This document shows, piece by piece, positions 28,809-36,718 of a stretch of 64,000 bases of DNA. Both the position numbers and the translations under genes were made by a program. The notes under the pieces were generated by a model. The model searched no databases, was not told the DNA's origin, and worked only from the letters and a program-made list of their open reading frames with translations. Each line of letters starts with the position of its first letter. The stretch's first letter is position 1. The stretch comes from Bacteroidales bacterium. GTDB taxonomy: Bacteria > Bacteroidota > Bacteroidia > Bacteroidales > UBA1402. The DNA is taken from positions 1 to 64,000 of the forward strand of contig JAFUDT010000003.1 of NCBI GenBank assembly GCA_017464285.1. The letters run 5' to 3'.

Positions 28809-31367
28809 TTATTTCCATTCTACATCCAGTTGATGCAGCATGATGGCACTGCTACCCACCGTGCCGGTGTGCTGGATGCCGGTACCGCCGAAGGCATTGG
28901 ACTCAATACGGGCGCTCAGGCGCACTTCTCCGGGTAATCCGTCCGGATGTTCGCTCAGGGGTGTGGAAGTGGCTACAGCGGCCTGGAAAACGTCCCCACG
29001 GACGCTCAGGTCAATCTGACAGCCTGTACGGAAACAGGTGGACGATACGGGCTCTGAAATAGCCTCGGTCTGCCCGTCCTGGTATTTCATCAGGACAAAG
29101 TCCACGGCATTGGCATATTTGGTGGTGCGCATGATTCTCAGCGCATAACCCGTCAGTGTCCGGGTGTCAAACTTGATATAGACATCCAGGTACTGTCCCG
29201 TGGCACTGCCGAAGCCCTGTCCTGCCGTCTTGCAGGGATCGGCCAGCAGGGAGACGCTCATGTCGCCGTAGTCGCCTGCCACAGGCGTGTAGAGCAGGCG
29301 GGCACCTTTTTTGTCCTGCACCAGCCCATAGCCGACGGCACCATCCTGAGCTTTGCCGTAGAACCAGGTCTCCGTATTGGAAGGAGCCTGCCAGCCGTAC
29401 TGTCGGGTATCGGCCGGTTTAAATCCGTCCACCGTCCAGAAGCCGGGCAAAATCTGAGGCTGCCAGCCGGTGGGAAAGTTGCGGAAATTTGTGTGGATGG
29501 CATACTCATGCTTGATGTCCGAAGCCTGGACCGGAGCGGCGGTAATGGCTGTCATGGGCCGTCCGGGCAAAGATCGGATATGTTTGGGAGCGATGCTGGC
29601 CATGATGTAATAACCTACATCGGCACGAGTGAGGGGATAGACCATTTCCGGAACATTGAGCCGTGATACAGCCACGGGTACAGCTTCTCGTCCGTGGGCA
29701 TCCTTACAGCGGAACCAGGTGATCTGTGACTGGTCGGAACGGTTCTTCAGATTCAGTTTGTACGAGACATACAGATTGCCCTTGGAATTGAGCATGACAT
29801 AGGGGGCCTGAATGAATTCAGGTGCGGAAAGTGTACGGGGGCGGATCTCGACGGCGGCGGCTGCCTGCAGCCCGGATTCGGTAGAGGCACGGACAATGCA
29901 GGTACGGGTGCGGTCGTCAAAATTGGCACCATAGACATGACAGGTATCGCCGCTGACCACCAGTTTGGCAAATTTCTGGTCCTTCTCGTCCAGATACCAG
30001 TTGACGGTCTGGCGGGTCGGAGCATCGCTGAAACGGAACATTTGCCAATGGAGGGCGGCCCCTGTGACACCGGTCTCGACCGAGGCCTGATCGGGCTGTA
30101 TGCGCAGCATGGTGGCAATATCCGTATAGTCGGTTTGGTCGCGTTGTGACAACTGCTCGATCAGCTCTTTCTGTCGGGTGGGATCCCAGTTGTCCTTGCC
30201 GCGCAGCAGGCCATAGATATTATAGACAGCTTGTCCGTGATTGTCGATGCGATAGGCGTTCAGCACGCGCTTGCCTTCCATGTCTACCGTCAGTTCGGGC
30301 CGATCCTCGTTAAAGGAGACAGGCCTGCCGTTGAGTGTGAGGTTGTACTGATAGCTGCGCAGCGAGGCTTTGGGATAGGGTGCCCATTTGAGCTGCAGGT
30401 CGTCGCCTTCGTGGCGGAAGCGGCAGTCGATCAGTGCCACCGGCGCACCGACCTTGGTCAGATACTGAGTGCCGTCGGTGCGAATCAGAAAATCGCAGTC
30501 CAAAAAGGCGGCGCCGGTACCGTGGGTGCTCCAGAAGGGTTTTGAACTGTAGAAATCCAGGTCACATCCCAGATAGACCCCATTGCCGCAAAGAGCGTCG
30601 TCTGTACATTCAAAATGGCAGTTCTCAAAATAGGCTCTTTTGGCTCCGACAAAAGGACAGCTGTTCAGACGGCTGATAAACGAGCAGTTGACGGCCGTCA
30701 CCTTGTCGCTCTGACAAAGGACGAGCTGAGCCTGGGTAATGGCGCTCATGCGTTTGGGCCGTCCCAGTTCAGGCTTGAGCGGATAGCTGAGATCGACATT
30801 GCAGTAGTTGCCCAGGGTGATGTTCTCGGTATGGATACCGTCACCCGTAAAGCGGAACATGGTGAAATTGCCCTCGGCACCCTGTGTCTGTCCGCGGTTA
30901 CAGGCCAGCACGACATTCTCGGGACGTGCCGAGAGACCGTAGAGCGAGATCCAGCTTTGTCCCAAGACCATGCCATAAGGGGTGCCCCCTTGTTCTGGCT
31001 TGCGTATTTCGGGATCGTCGGGGTCGTCTATCCAATAGACATTAGGGGCAATGTAAAGCACGGCAGGCTCCTCCTCCGTCCCCGAAGGCAGGTGTCGGAG
31101 AGCCTCGCGGATGTCGTTATAGACGTAGGGGAACAGACTCGCCATTTTGTCCGACAGGCTGGCATCGACAAAAAAGGCTTTGGGACCCAGGCCGATGTGT
31201 CTGTCTTGAAAGACAATACTGCGGCCTGTGAACCGAAATGGGTTCTCCTGGTCGAGCGATACGACTTTGGAGGTGTTGACCCAGACTTCCGGGAAGTAAA
31301 TTCTCAGGGTGAGCAGCACGACTGCGGCTGCAACAGCGGCAAAAAGGATCTTGTTTAAATGCTTCAT
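28809..31367 (-). CDS. Pectinesterase-like right-handed beta-helix protein, membrane-anchored
   Basis: An 852-aa protein with an N-terminal hydrophobic segment (residues 8-22) and no clear cleavage site, so perhaps anchored with the rest in the periplasm. Residues about 90-330 have beta-helix turns with repeated NCxF/DCxF elements (AVNCSF, FENCHF, FLDCDF, LIDCRF), like the pectin methylesterase (CE8) fold. The place where CE8 has its D-F-x-F-G catalytic motif reads CTDDALCGNG here, so activity is doubtful or altered. The middle looks like Ig-type domains and the last 220 residues like a jelly-roll. The start overlaps the histidine kinase stop by 4 bp (ATGA), so the two are translationally coupled. 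No substrate is proposed. Confidence 0.6.
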   Translation of the reverse strand: MKHLNKILFAAVAAAVVLLTLRIYFPEVWVNTSKVVSLDQENPFRFTGRSIVFQDRHIGLGPKAFFVDASLSDKMASLFPYVYNDIREALRHLPSGTEEEPAVLYIAPNVYWIDDPDDPEIRKPEQGGTPYGMVLGQSWISLYGLSARPENVVLACNRGQTQGAEGNFTMFRFTGDGIHTENITLGNYCNVDLSYPLKPELGRPKRMSAITQAQLVLCQSDKVTAVNCSFISRLNSCPFVGAKRAYFENCHFECTDDALCGNGVYLGCDLDFYSSKPFWSTHGTGAAFLDCDFLIRTDGTQYLTKVGAPVALIDCRFRHEGDDLQLKWAPYPKASLRSYQYNLTLNGRPVSFNEDRPELTVDMEGKRVLNAYRIDNHGQAVYNIYGLLRGKDNWDPTRQKELIEQLSQRDQTDYTDIATMLRIQPDQASVETGVTGAALHWQMFRFSDAPTRQTVNWYLDEKDQKFAKLVVSGDTCHVYGANFDDRTRTCIVRASTESGLQAAAAVEIRPRTLSAPEFIQAPYVMLNSKGNLYVSYKLNLKNRSDQSQITWFRCKDAHGREAVPVAVSRLNVPEMVYPLTRADVGYYIMASIAPKHIRSLPGRPMTAITAAPVQASDIKHEYAIHTNFRNFPTGWQPQILPGFWTVDGFKPADTRQYGWQAPSNTETWFYGKAQDGAVGYGLVQDKKGARLLYTPVAGDYGDMSVSLLADPCKTAGQGFGSATGQYLDVYIKFDTRTLTGYALRIMRTTKYANAVDFVLMKYQDGQTEAISEPVSSTCFRTGCQIDLSVRGDVFQAAVATSTPLSEHPDGLPGEVRLSARIESNAFGGTGIQHTGTVGSSAIMLHQLDVEWK

Positions 31368-32545
31368 ATCTGTTTGTCCGTTACTTGTTTCATTAATATA
31401 CGGAAGGTGGTGCCTTGGCCGAGTTCCGACTGTTTGACAAAGATTTTTCCGTGGTGATATTCCTCAACGATACGCCGGGCCAGCGACAGGCCCAGTCCCC
31501 AACCTCTGGCTTTGGTCGTATAGCCGGGCTTGAAGACCTGACGCAGGCGGTTCTTGGCGATGCCTTTGCCCGTATCCTGTACGTCGATGTACACCTCTTT
31601 CCGTTCACGCCCGACGGTGATGTCGATGCGTCCGTCGCCGTCCATGGCATCGATGGCGTTCTTGCACAGGTTTTCGATGACCCATTCGAAAAGAGGAACA
31701 TTCAGGTATACATACAGGCTTTCGTCATTGTAATGCGTATTGATGGATACTTTCTGTGAGCAGCGTCCCCGGATATAATTGACGGCGTTTTCCACGGCCG
31801 GTGCCAGTGGCTCGGGTGTCGGCCGGGGCTCGCTGCCGATTTTTGAAAAGCGTTCGGCAATGGTCTGCAGTCGTCGGGTGTCTTTTTCTATTTCAGCGAG
31901 CAGGCTTGGATCTATCTCTTTGATTTTGAGCAGTTCTTCCCAGGCTAGCAAGGATGAGATCGGTGTCCCCAGCTGGTGGGCGGTCTCTTTGGACAGTCCC
32001 ACCCAGACACGATTCTGTTCGGCACGCTTGGAGAGGCTGAGTGACAGCAGTGTCACCATCAAAAAAAGGAACATCACGGCCAGCTGTACGTAGGGGAAGT
32101 ATTTCAATTGTTTGAGATGCAGAGAGTCGGCATAATAGACATATTGGGTGATTTCGTCGCTCAGCCTTACTTCTATGCGACGGTTCTGGCCGATAATCGA
32201 GGCCGCCTGTCGGGCCAGGTCGCCTTCGGGATCCTTGGTCGACAGTTTCAGGTTGGCATAGCTTTGGATCTCGCCCTGTTCATTGACCAGCACCACGGGT
32301 ATGCTCGTGTTGCCTTCGAGAATTTTCAGTGTAAGGGAATAGTCTGAATGAGTATCGTCCTCCGATTCAGTCTCTTGGGCCAGCAGGCGGATGGCTTCGG
32401 CCCATATCTCCATCTTGTCCTGTTCCTCACGGGCCATCTGTCGGGCCAGTCGGTTGGAAAACCAGGTCGAGGCCACGATGATAAGCAACGCGACAGCGAA
32501 AAAGGCAATCCGAAAACCGAAGGCAAAGTCTCTGGCTGGTGACAT
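31364..32545 (-). CDS. Sensor histidine kinase without a neighbouring response regulator
   Basis: A 393-aa membrane kinase: helix 1 at residues 12-30, a periplasmic domain of about 115 residues, helix 2 at about 150-172, a HisKA domain with the phospho-acceptor His190 in ETAHQLGTPISSLL, and a HATPase domain with N box NLCKNAIDAM, G1 DTGKGIA and G2 GWGLGLSLARRI. It should phosphorylate itself and a response regulator after sensing a periplasmic signal. No response regulator is encoded in the window. It is 4 bp after exonuclease III and overlaps the beta-helix protein gene. Confidence 0.9.
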   Translation of the reverse strand: MSPARDFAFGFRIAFFAVALLIIVASTWFSNRLARQMAREEQDKMEIWAEAIRLLAQETESEDDTHSDYSLTLKILEGNTSIPVVLVNEQGEIQSYANLKLSTKDPEGDLARQAASIIGQNRRIEVRLSDEITQYVYYADSLHLKQLKYFPYVQLAVMFLFLMVTLLSLSLSKRAEQNRVWVGLSKETAHQLGTPISSLLAWEELLKIKEIDPSLLAEIEKDTRRLQTIAERFSKIGSEPRPTPEPLAPAVENAVNYIRGRCSQKVSINTHYNDESLYVYLNVPLFEWVIENLCKNAIDAMDGDGRIDITVGRERKEVYIDVQDTGKGIAKNRLRQVFKPGYTTKARGWGLGLSLARRIVEEYHHGKIFVKQSELGQGTTFRILMKQVTDKQI

Positions 32546-32549
32546 GGCG

Positions 32550-33320
32550 CTAATTGATACTCAAGTCTATCATAATGGGGCAGTGGTCGCTTTGCACGGC
32601 TTCGCTGCGGATGGCGGCATCTGTCAGGCAGGGACGCAGATTGTCGGTAATCCAGTGATAGTCGATGCGCCAGCCCAGGTTTTTGGCCCGGGAACCGGCG
32701 CGGAAGCTCCACCAGGAATATTTTTCCGGGGAAGGATCTATTTGGCGGAAACTGTCAGTCAGGCCGGCGGCTTCCCAGCGATCCATCCATTCCCGCTCTT
32801 CGGGCAGGAATCCGGAATCCTTGGTGTGCCGTTCGGGATGATTGATGTCGATAGGCTTATGGCAGATGTTGAAATCGCCGCAGATCAGCAAGCGGGGCCT
32901 CTCTTGGCGCAGCTGGTCGATGAACTGCTGAAAATCGGCCAGAAACTGCATTTTGAAGGCTTGACGCTCATCGCCCATACTGCCCGAAGGCACATAGGCG
33001 CAGAGGACGCTGAAATCGCCGTAGTCGGCCCGCAGAATCCGCCCTTCGCTGTCATAGGTTTCGTTCTGCATGCCAACCACCACGCGGTCGGGCTGCATTT
33101 TGGAGAGTATGGCCACGCCGCTGTAGCCTTTTTTGACGGCCGAATGGTAGTAACAGTACTGGTAGCCCAGCTCCCAGAAAACGGACGAGTCTATTTGTTC
33201 GGGCTGTGCTTTGGTTTCCTGAAAGCAGACGACATCCGCGTTCTCTTGTCTGAGATAGCCTGTCAGGTCTTTGCTTAGGGCCGAGCGGATGCCGTTGAGG
33301 TTGTACGAAATGACTTTCAT
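32550..33320 (-). CDS. xth: Exodeoxyribonuclease III
   Basis: A 256-aa endonuclease/exonuclease/phosphatase-fold enzyme. It starts [15 protein letters not shown] and has the catalytic glutamate in CFQETKAQ, the [12 protein letters not shown] segment, and the C-terminal aspartate/histidine in [11 protein letters not shown]. It cleaves DNA at abasic sites and trims 3' ends in base excision repair. It is the promoter-proximal gene of a three-gene minus-strand set with the histidine kinase and the beta-helix protein, an odd combination. Confidence 0.94.
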   Translation of the reverse strand: MKVISYNLNGIRSALSKDLTGYLRQENADVVCFQETKAQPEQIDSSVFWELGYQYCYYHSAVKKGYSGVAILSKMQPDRVVVGMQNETYDSEGRILRADYGDFSVLCAYVPSGSMGDERQAFKMQFLADFQQFIDQLRQERPRLLICGDFNICHKPIDINHPERHTKDSGFLPEEREWMDRWEAAGLTDSFRQIDPSPEKYSWWSFRAGSRAKNLGWRIDYHWITDNLRPCLTDAAIRSEAVQSDHCPIMIDLSIN

Positions 33321-33349
33321 GTCGCTGATTGTTTAGACTACAGAACCGA

Positions 33350-33381
33350 CAAAGATAATGATTCTTCCCCCTTCTTGCAAT
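33350..33381 (-). promoter_or_regulatory. Putative promoter of the xth operon
   Basis: On the minus strand ATTG (33381-33378), 20 bp, then TATCTTTG (33357-33350), 30 bp upstream of the xth ATG. It fits the Bacteroidota promoter with one mismatch in the -33 box. Confidence 0.65.
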
Positions 33382-33406
33382 TCCCTATGTCGCCTCATGC
33401 CGGCAG

Positions 33407-34288
33407 TTATTTGGCCGCAAGATAGCGTCGGCGGAGGAGACGGATGTCATCCTCCGTCAGGCCTACGGGGCCTTTCAGGTAGTTTTCCATCGAGCCGTAT
33501 TCCTGGTCGATGCGGTCAAGAGCTTTGATGAAGTTGTCGGTATTGCATCCCAGAAAGGCTTTGACCACGCCGATTTCTTCTTCCTTGCCTCCCAGGAACC
33601 TCACTCGGCGGACATATTTTTTCACGTCCTTTTCATAGACGCGGTTGGTGGCATCGAAATCGGCTACGATGGTCGCCCGGTCAGCGCCCAACGCGGCCAG
33701 CAGGAGGGCCGAGGCAATGCCGGTGCGGTCTTTGCCCTGGGTACAGTGATAGAGCACAGCCCCGCTTTCCGTGTCAAGGGCCTCGCGGAAAAACCGGGCG
33801 AACTGCTGTTGGCACTGCTCATCAAAAAGCAGGGTCGTATACATTTCCCGGGCCACTTTTTTCGCTTTCTCGTTGAAGGCGATCATTACGATGATTCTTT
33901 TGACATCGAATTTTTCACGGCCGGCCAGTCTCTTTTTCTCCTCGTCAGTAGCCTCGGCGGCCGCATTGCCGCTGGCATCGACAGGAATGCTGACATAGGC
34001 GGCTCCCGGAATGATGCGGTCGTCCTTGCCCTGTTTCTCCTCATCTTTGCGAAAATCGATGACTTTGGTGACGGGAAGGTCGGCCAGATATTGCAAATCG
34101 GCCTCGGTGGCATCGGACAGGCCTGCCGTTCTCAGAAGCAGCCCGTCGCGGACATGCGTTCCGTCGGGCATGATATAGCCGCCCAGGTCTCTGGCATTGA
34201 CGATGCCTTTGACGGGGAGGAACTGTTGTGCCGATACAGGAAGGGAGATTGCCATGGTTGCCAGAATAAGGGAGAGCAGGGGTCTCAT
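33407..34288 (-). CDS. Secreted tyrosine phosphatase-like protein
   Basis: A 293-aa protein with a signal peptide ending near SLPVSAQQ, the NARDLGGY motif of bacterial dual-specificity phosphatases, and the P-loop HCTQGKDRTG with the catalytic Cys182 and Arg188. It belongs to the protein tyrosine phosphatase family PF13350. Being exported, it probably acts on periplasmic or outside phosphoesters such as phosphotyrosine, phosphoinositides or inositol phosphates; which one cannot be told. Its ATG overlaps the stop of the kinase-like gene by 4 bp, so the two are made together. Confidence 0.85.
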   Translation of the reverse strand: MRPLLSLILATMAISLPVSAQQFLPVKGIVNARDLGGYIMPDGTHVRDGLLLRTAGLSDATEADLQYLADLPVTKVIDFRKDEEKQGKDDRIIPGAAYVSIPVDASGNAAAEATDEEKKRLAGREKFDVKRIIVMIAFNEKAKKVAREMYTTLLFDEQCQQQFARFFREALDTESGAVLYHCTQGKDRTGIASALLLAALGADRATIVADFDATNRVYEKDVKKYVRRVRFLGGKEEEIGVVKAFLGCNTDNFIKALDRIDQEYGSMENYLKGPVGLTEDDIRLLRRRYLAAK

Positions 34289-35148
34289 TTCAGATAAAAC
34301 TGTTTGAAAAGTCGCCTAACATAGAGGCCGAAAAAGATCTTTTCCGCGAAGGAGGGCGCTACGAAATGGGTACGCAAGATTATGTCCAGGCAGGCGAACT
34401 TTCCGGCCAGATGGTCAAACCCGGCGTGGTTGTCCTGTCCAGTATAAGCAGTGGCGAAGGCATCCCATAGGCGCAGTAGCTGCTCTTGGCTCATGTGAAA
34501 TATGTCCTGCACTTGCTTCATGGACGAATACACCTTGCAAATCTGGAACAGATGGCCGATGTCGAACATGGGATCGCCGTGGGCGAAACGGTCCAGGTCG
34601 ATCCAATAGCATACGCCCCCGGCCATGATGAGATTGCCTGTCTGGAAATCACCGTGCACACAATGGTCGTTTTCCGGGATGGTCTCGGCAAACGAGCGGA
34701 TCAGACGCCGATGTTTGCACGGCACGAAGGTGGCTTTGTCGATAGCTTGCAGTACCTGCTCTTTGCGGCTGGGAAAGACACGGGTGTTGCAGGGGGTGGC
34801 AAACAGTTGTTTGCCCTGTTCGCACAGCAAGGCGGCCATTTCGTCGAGGCGCTCCGGCTCGTCGTGGCAGATGCGCGACAGGGATTTCTTGTCCTTGATG
34901 CGCTGGGCGATGGTGGCGTAGGCCTCTCCCACACGCACTATCTCATACATCTTGGGGGTGGACAGGCCCAGTCGCTCCACTGCCTGGGACACCTCGTACT
35001 CATGCTTGACTGTGTCCAGGCAACTGAGTCGCGGTTTGTTGACTTTCAGGATGATGTCGCTCTGGGATGGGTTCTCGTAGGTGACTCCATTGCCGCCTTC
35101 GCCCACTTTGATCCAGGCGCTCAGGTCGATGTTTCTGTATTCGCTCAT
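34285..35148 (-). CDS. Aminoglycoside phosphotransferase/choline kinase-like protein
   Basis: A 287-aa protein with a small protein-kinase-like fold: GEGGNGVTYE (glycine loop), an invariant-lysine region DIILKVNKP, the catalytic loop HGDFQTGNLI and the metal-binding DLDRFAHGDP. This is the APH/choline kinase superfamily and resembles the TIGR02172 group by memory. It should transfer phosphate from ATP to a small molecule in the cytoplasm; the substrate is unknown. The start ATG 35148 is chosen because the longer form from 35220 lacks family-like sequence and covers a promoter box. It is coupled to the secreted phosphatase. Confidence 0.75.
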   Translation of the reverse strand: MSEYRNIDLSAWIKVGEGGNGVTYENPSQSDIILKVNKPRLSCLDTVKHEYEVSQAVERLGLSTPKMYEIVRVGEAYATIAQRIKDKKSLSRICHDEPERLDEMAALLCEQGKQLFATPCNTRVFPSRKEQVLQAIDKATFVPCKHRRLIRSFAETIPENDHCVHGDFQTGNLIMAGGVCYWIDLDRFAHGDPMFDIGHLFQICKVYSSMKQVQDIFHMSQEQLLRLWDAFATAYTGQDNHAGFDHLAGKFACLDIILRTHFVAPSFAEKIFFGLYVRRLFKQFYLK

Positions 35149-35197
35149 AGGGACAGGATGCTGGTTGTCCGATCGATGAATCGGTCTTTTCCACCGC

Positions 35198-35205
35198 CAA
35201 AGGTA
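35198..35205 (-). promoter_or_regulatory. Putative -7 box for the kinase-phosphatase pair
   Basis: The minus strand reads TACCTTTG, a TAnnTTTG match 50 bp upstream of ATG 35148. No clear -33 box. Confidence 0.45.
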
Positions 35206-35238
35206 ATCATTTCCCTGCAACCAACGCTGTAGATGTTG

Positions 35239-35246
35239 TATATTTG
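35239..35246 (+). promoter_or_regulatory. Putative -7 box for the sigma factor operon
   Basis: TATATTTG matches TAnnTTTG and points away from the kinase gene. The first start codon is 128 bp downstream, leaving a long leader that contains a GGAAA-rich stretch but no hairpin I could define. Confidence 0.4.
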
Positions 35247-35374
35247 CATCGTCGTTGACCGGTCAACGATATTTTTTTTCGACTTTTTCCAACCTTTCGG
35301 ACGTCGTTTCCGTCTAACTGGCGAAACCCTTCCGGAAAACGGGCTTAAGTCGAACAATTTTAAAGAATACAACT

Positions 35375-35809
35375 ATGGATTTTGATTTTTTGATTCCTAT
35401 CTGCATTTGCGTGGTATTACCCATTGTGGTGGTGTGGCTCAGAACTCGCGCCCAACAGAACGAGACCAACAGAAAGACCGAAATCATGCTCAAGGCCATC
35501 GAGTCGGGGGCTACCATCGACACCGACTTTTTCAAGGCACAGTCACAGCAGAACAAGCCGAAGACTTTGAAGGAAAAACTGCTGGGCCGGCTCACCGGCG
35601 CCTGCATCAACACCCTGCTGGGCGTTGCCGGCTTGATCGGGGGTGGCCTGCTGTGGAAAAGCGGTGCCCAAAACGAAGGCCCCATCTTCCTGATGGGACT
35701 CGGAGCCATCCTGCTGGCCGTCGGTATAGCCCTGTTCATCGTTTATTTCGTGGGCAAGCGCATGCTGGCCGGCGAGATTGCCGCCGAAGAACGCGCCCTG
35801 GAGAAGTAA
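35375..35809 (+). CDS. Small membrane protein, DUF6249-like
   Basis: A 144-aa protein with a hydrophobic helix at residues 5-22, a charged cytoplasmic stretch to about residue 75, and two more hydrophobic helices (about 77-95 and 103-127) ending in a charged tail. Proteins of this kind next to an ECF sigma factor and a short membrane protein are common in Bacteroidales. It is 3 bp before the sigma factor gene and probably part of a membrane stress-sensing unit, but that role is inferred from position only. Confidence 0.65.
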   Translation: MDFDFLIPICICVVLPIVVVWLRTRAQQNETNRKTEIMLKAIESGATIDTDFFKAQSQQNKPKTLKEKLLGRLTGACINTLLGVAGLIGGGLLWKSGAQNEGPIFLMGLGAILLAVGIALFIVYFVGKRMLAGEIAAEERALEK

Positions 35810-35812
35810 TCT

Positions 35813-36289
35813 ATGACCCGGGAACGGTTCATCGAATATGTACGGACGGAGCAGGAGCCTTTGAGAAGGTTCCTGCTTGCCCTGTGCAACGGCAACGCCG
35901 CTCTGGCCGACGACCTGGCCCAGGATGCGCTGATCCGGGCCTATGTGGCCTCGGGCTCCTTCCTGGGCCTGTCGAAATTCAGCACCTGGCTCCTTCGGAT
36001 TGCCTACAACTGCTACATGGACCATTGCCGCCGGTCGCATCCCGACCAGGTGCCCCTGGAGCAGGCGCTGGATGTCCCCAGCCTGGACGCCACTGATGCT
36101 TCCTTCCGCTACGAGGGGCTGTATCAGGCCCTCGAACGCCTGCCCGGCAACGAAAAGGCCGCCATAGCCCTGTTCTACTTCGAAGACCGCAGCATCAAGG
36201 AGATCGCGACCATCCTGGATATGCCGCAAGGCACTGTGAAATACCATCTTTCGATGGGACGTAACCATTTAAAGCAATTGATACAGTGA
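35813..36289 (+). CDS. ECF-type RNA polymerase sigma factor
   Basis: A 158-aa sigma-70 family protein. Region 2 is at about residues 10-70 (ALADDLAQDALIRAYVASGSF then FSTWLLRIAYNCYMDHCRR), and region 4 at about 100-158 (LPGNEKAAIALFYFEDRSIKE then the DNA-reading helix MPQGTVKYHLSMGRNHLKQL). It lacks regions 1 and 3, as ECF factors do. It should direct RNA polymerase to a small stress or envelope regulon. It starts 3 bp after the DUF6249-like gene and is followed after 1 bp by a membrane protein that may be its anti-sigma partner. Confidence 0.92.
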   Translation: MTRERFIEYVRTEQEPLRRFLLALCNGNAALADDLAQDALIRAYVASGSFLGLSKFSTWLLRIAYNCYMDHCRRSHPDQVPLEQALDVPSLDATDASFRYEGLYQALERLPGNEKAAIALFYFEDRSIKEIATILDMPQGTVKYHLSMGRNHLKQLIQ

Positions 36290-36290
36290 T

Positions 36291-36659
36291 ATGAAAGACA
36301 TAGACGAAATCCTTCGCGAAAACAAGCCCGTGGTCAAAGACGACCCCACCTTCATCCTTGAGACCAAGCATCGGATGGAGGCTGTGGAGGGCATCAAGGC
36401 CGAGGTGGAGCGTCAGCGCAGCCATGGCCGTGTGGCACTGATCGTGGCATTGGCCATCGGGTTGGCGGCAGGTGTGCTGGCAACGGCTATAGCCTTCCTC
36501 TGGCCCGTCGATGCCAAGTCGGTCGAAGAGGGTTTGTGGCAGAGCTTCCGTCTCTTCCTGGAAAGCTGGAAACAGTACCTCATCTATCCGGTAGCCGTCC
36601 TGGCCGTCGCCCTGAGCCTGGTGGTCTCCATGGGTAGGGACCGGCAAAGTTTTTGCTAA
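36291..36659 (+). CDS. Small membrane protein, possible anti-sigma factor
   Basis: A 122-aa protein with a charged N-terminus of about 45 residues and two hydrophobic helices (about 46-68 and 95-114). A cytoplasmic N-terminus joined to membrane helices directly behind an ECF sigma gene is the usual position of an anti-sigma factor, yet I see no zinc-binding H-x3-C-x2-C motif. The role is inferred from position. The gene ends 22 bp before a terminator hairpin. Confidence 0.55.
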   Translation: MKDIDEILRENKPVVKDDPTFILETKHRMEAVEGIKAEVERQRSHGRVALIVALAIGLAAGVLATAIAFLWPVDAKSVEEGLWQSFRLFLESWKQYLIYPVAVLAVALSLVVSMGRDRQSFC

Positions 36660-36681
36660 AAGGAAAAACAACGTATCTTTG
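36652..36681 (+). promoter_or_regulatory. Putative promoter of the zinc-ribbon fusion gene
   Basis: TTTG (36652-36655), 18 bp, TATCTTTG (36674-36681). The expected start point, about 7 nt further on, falls inside the left arm of the next hairpin. Confidence 0.65.
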
Positions 36682-36715
36682 CGAGGACACCCATTTTGTG
36701 TGTCCTCGTTTTTTT
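36682..36715 (+). terminator. Intrinsic terminator lying between a promoter and its start codon
   Basis: A perfect 9-bp stem CGAGGACAC (36682-36690) with GTGTCCTCG (36700-36708), a 9-nt loop and seven T. It terminates read-through from the sigma factor operon. Transcripts from the promoter just upstream would lack most of the left arm and so should escape it. Confidence 0.8.
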
Positions 36716-36718
36716 GTC

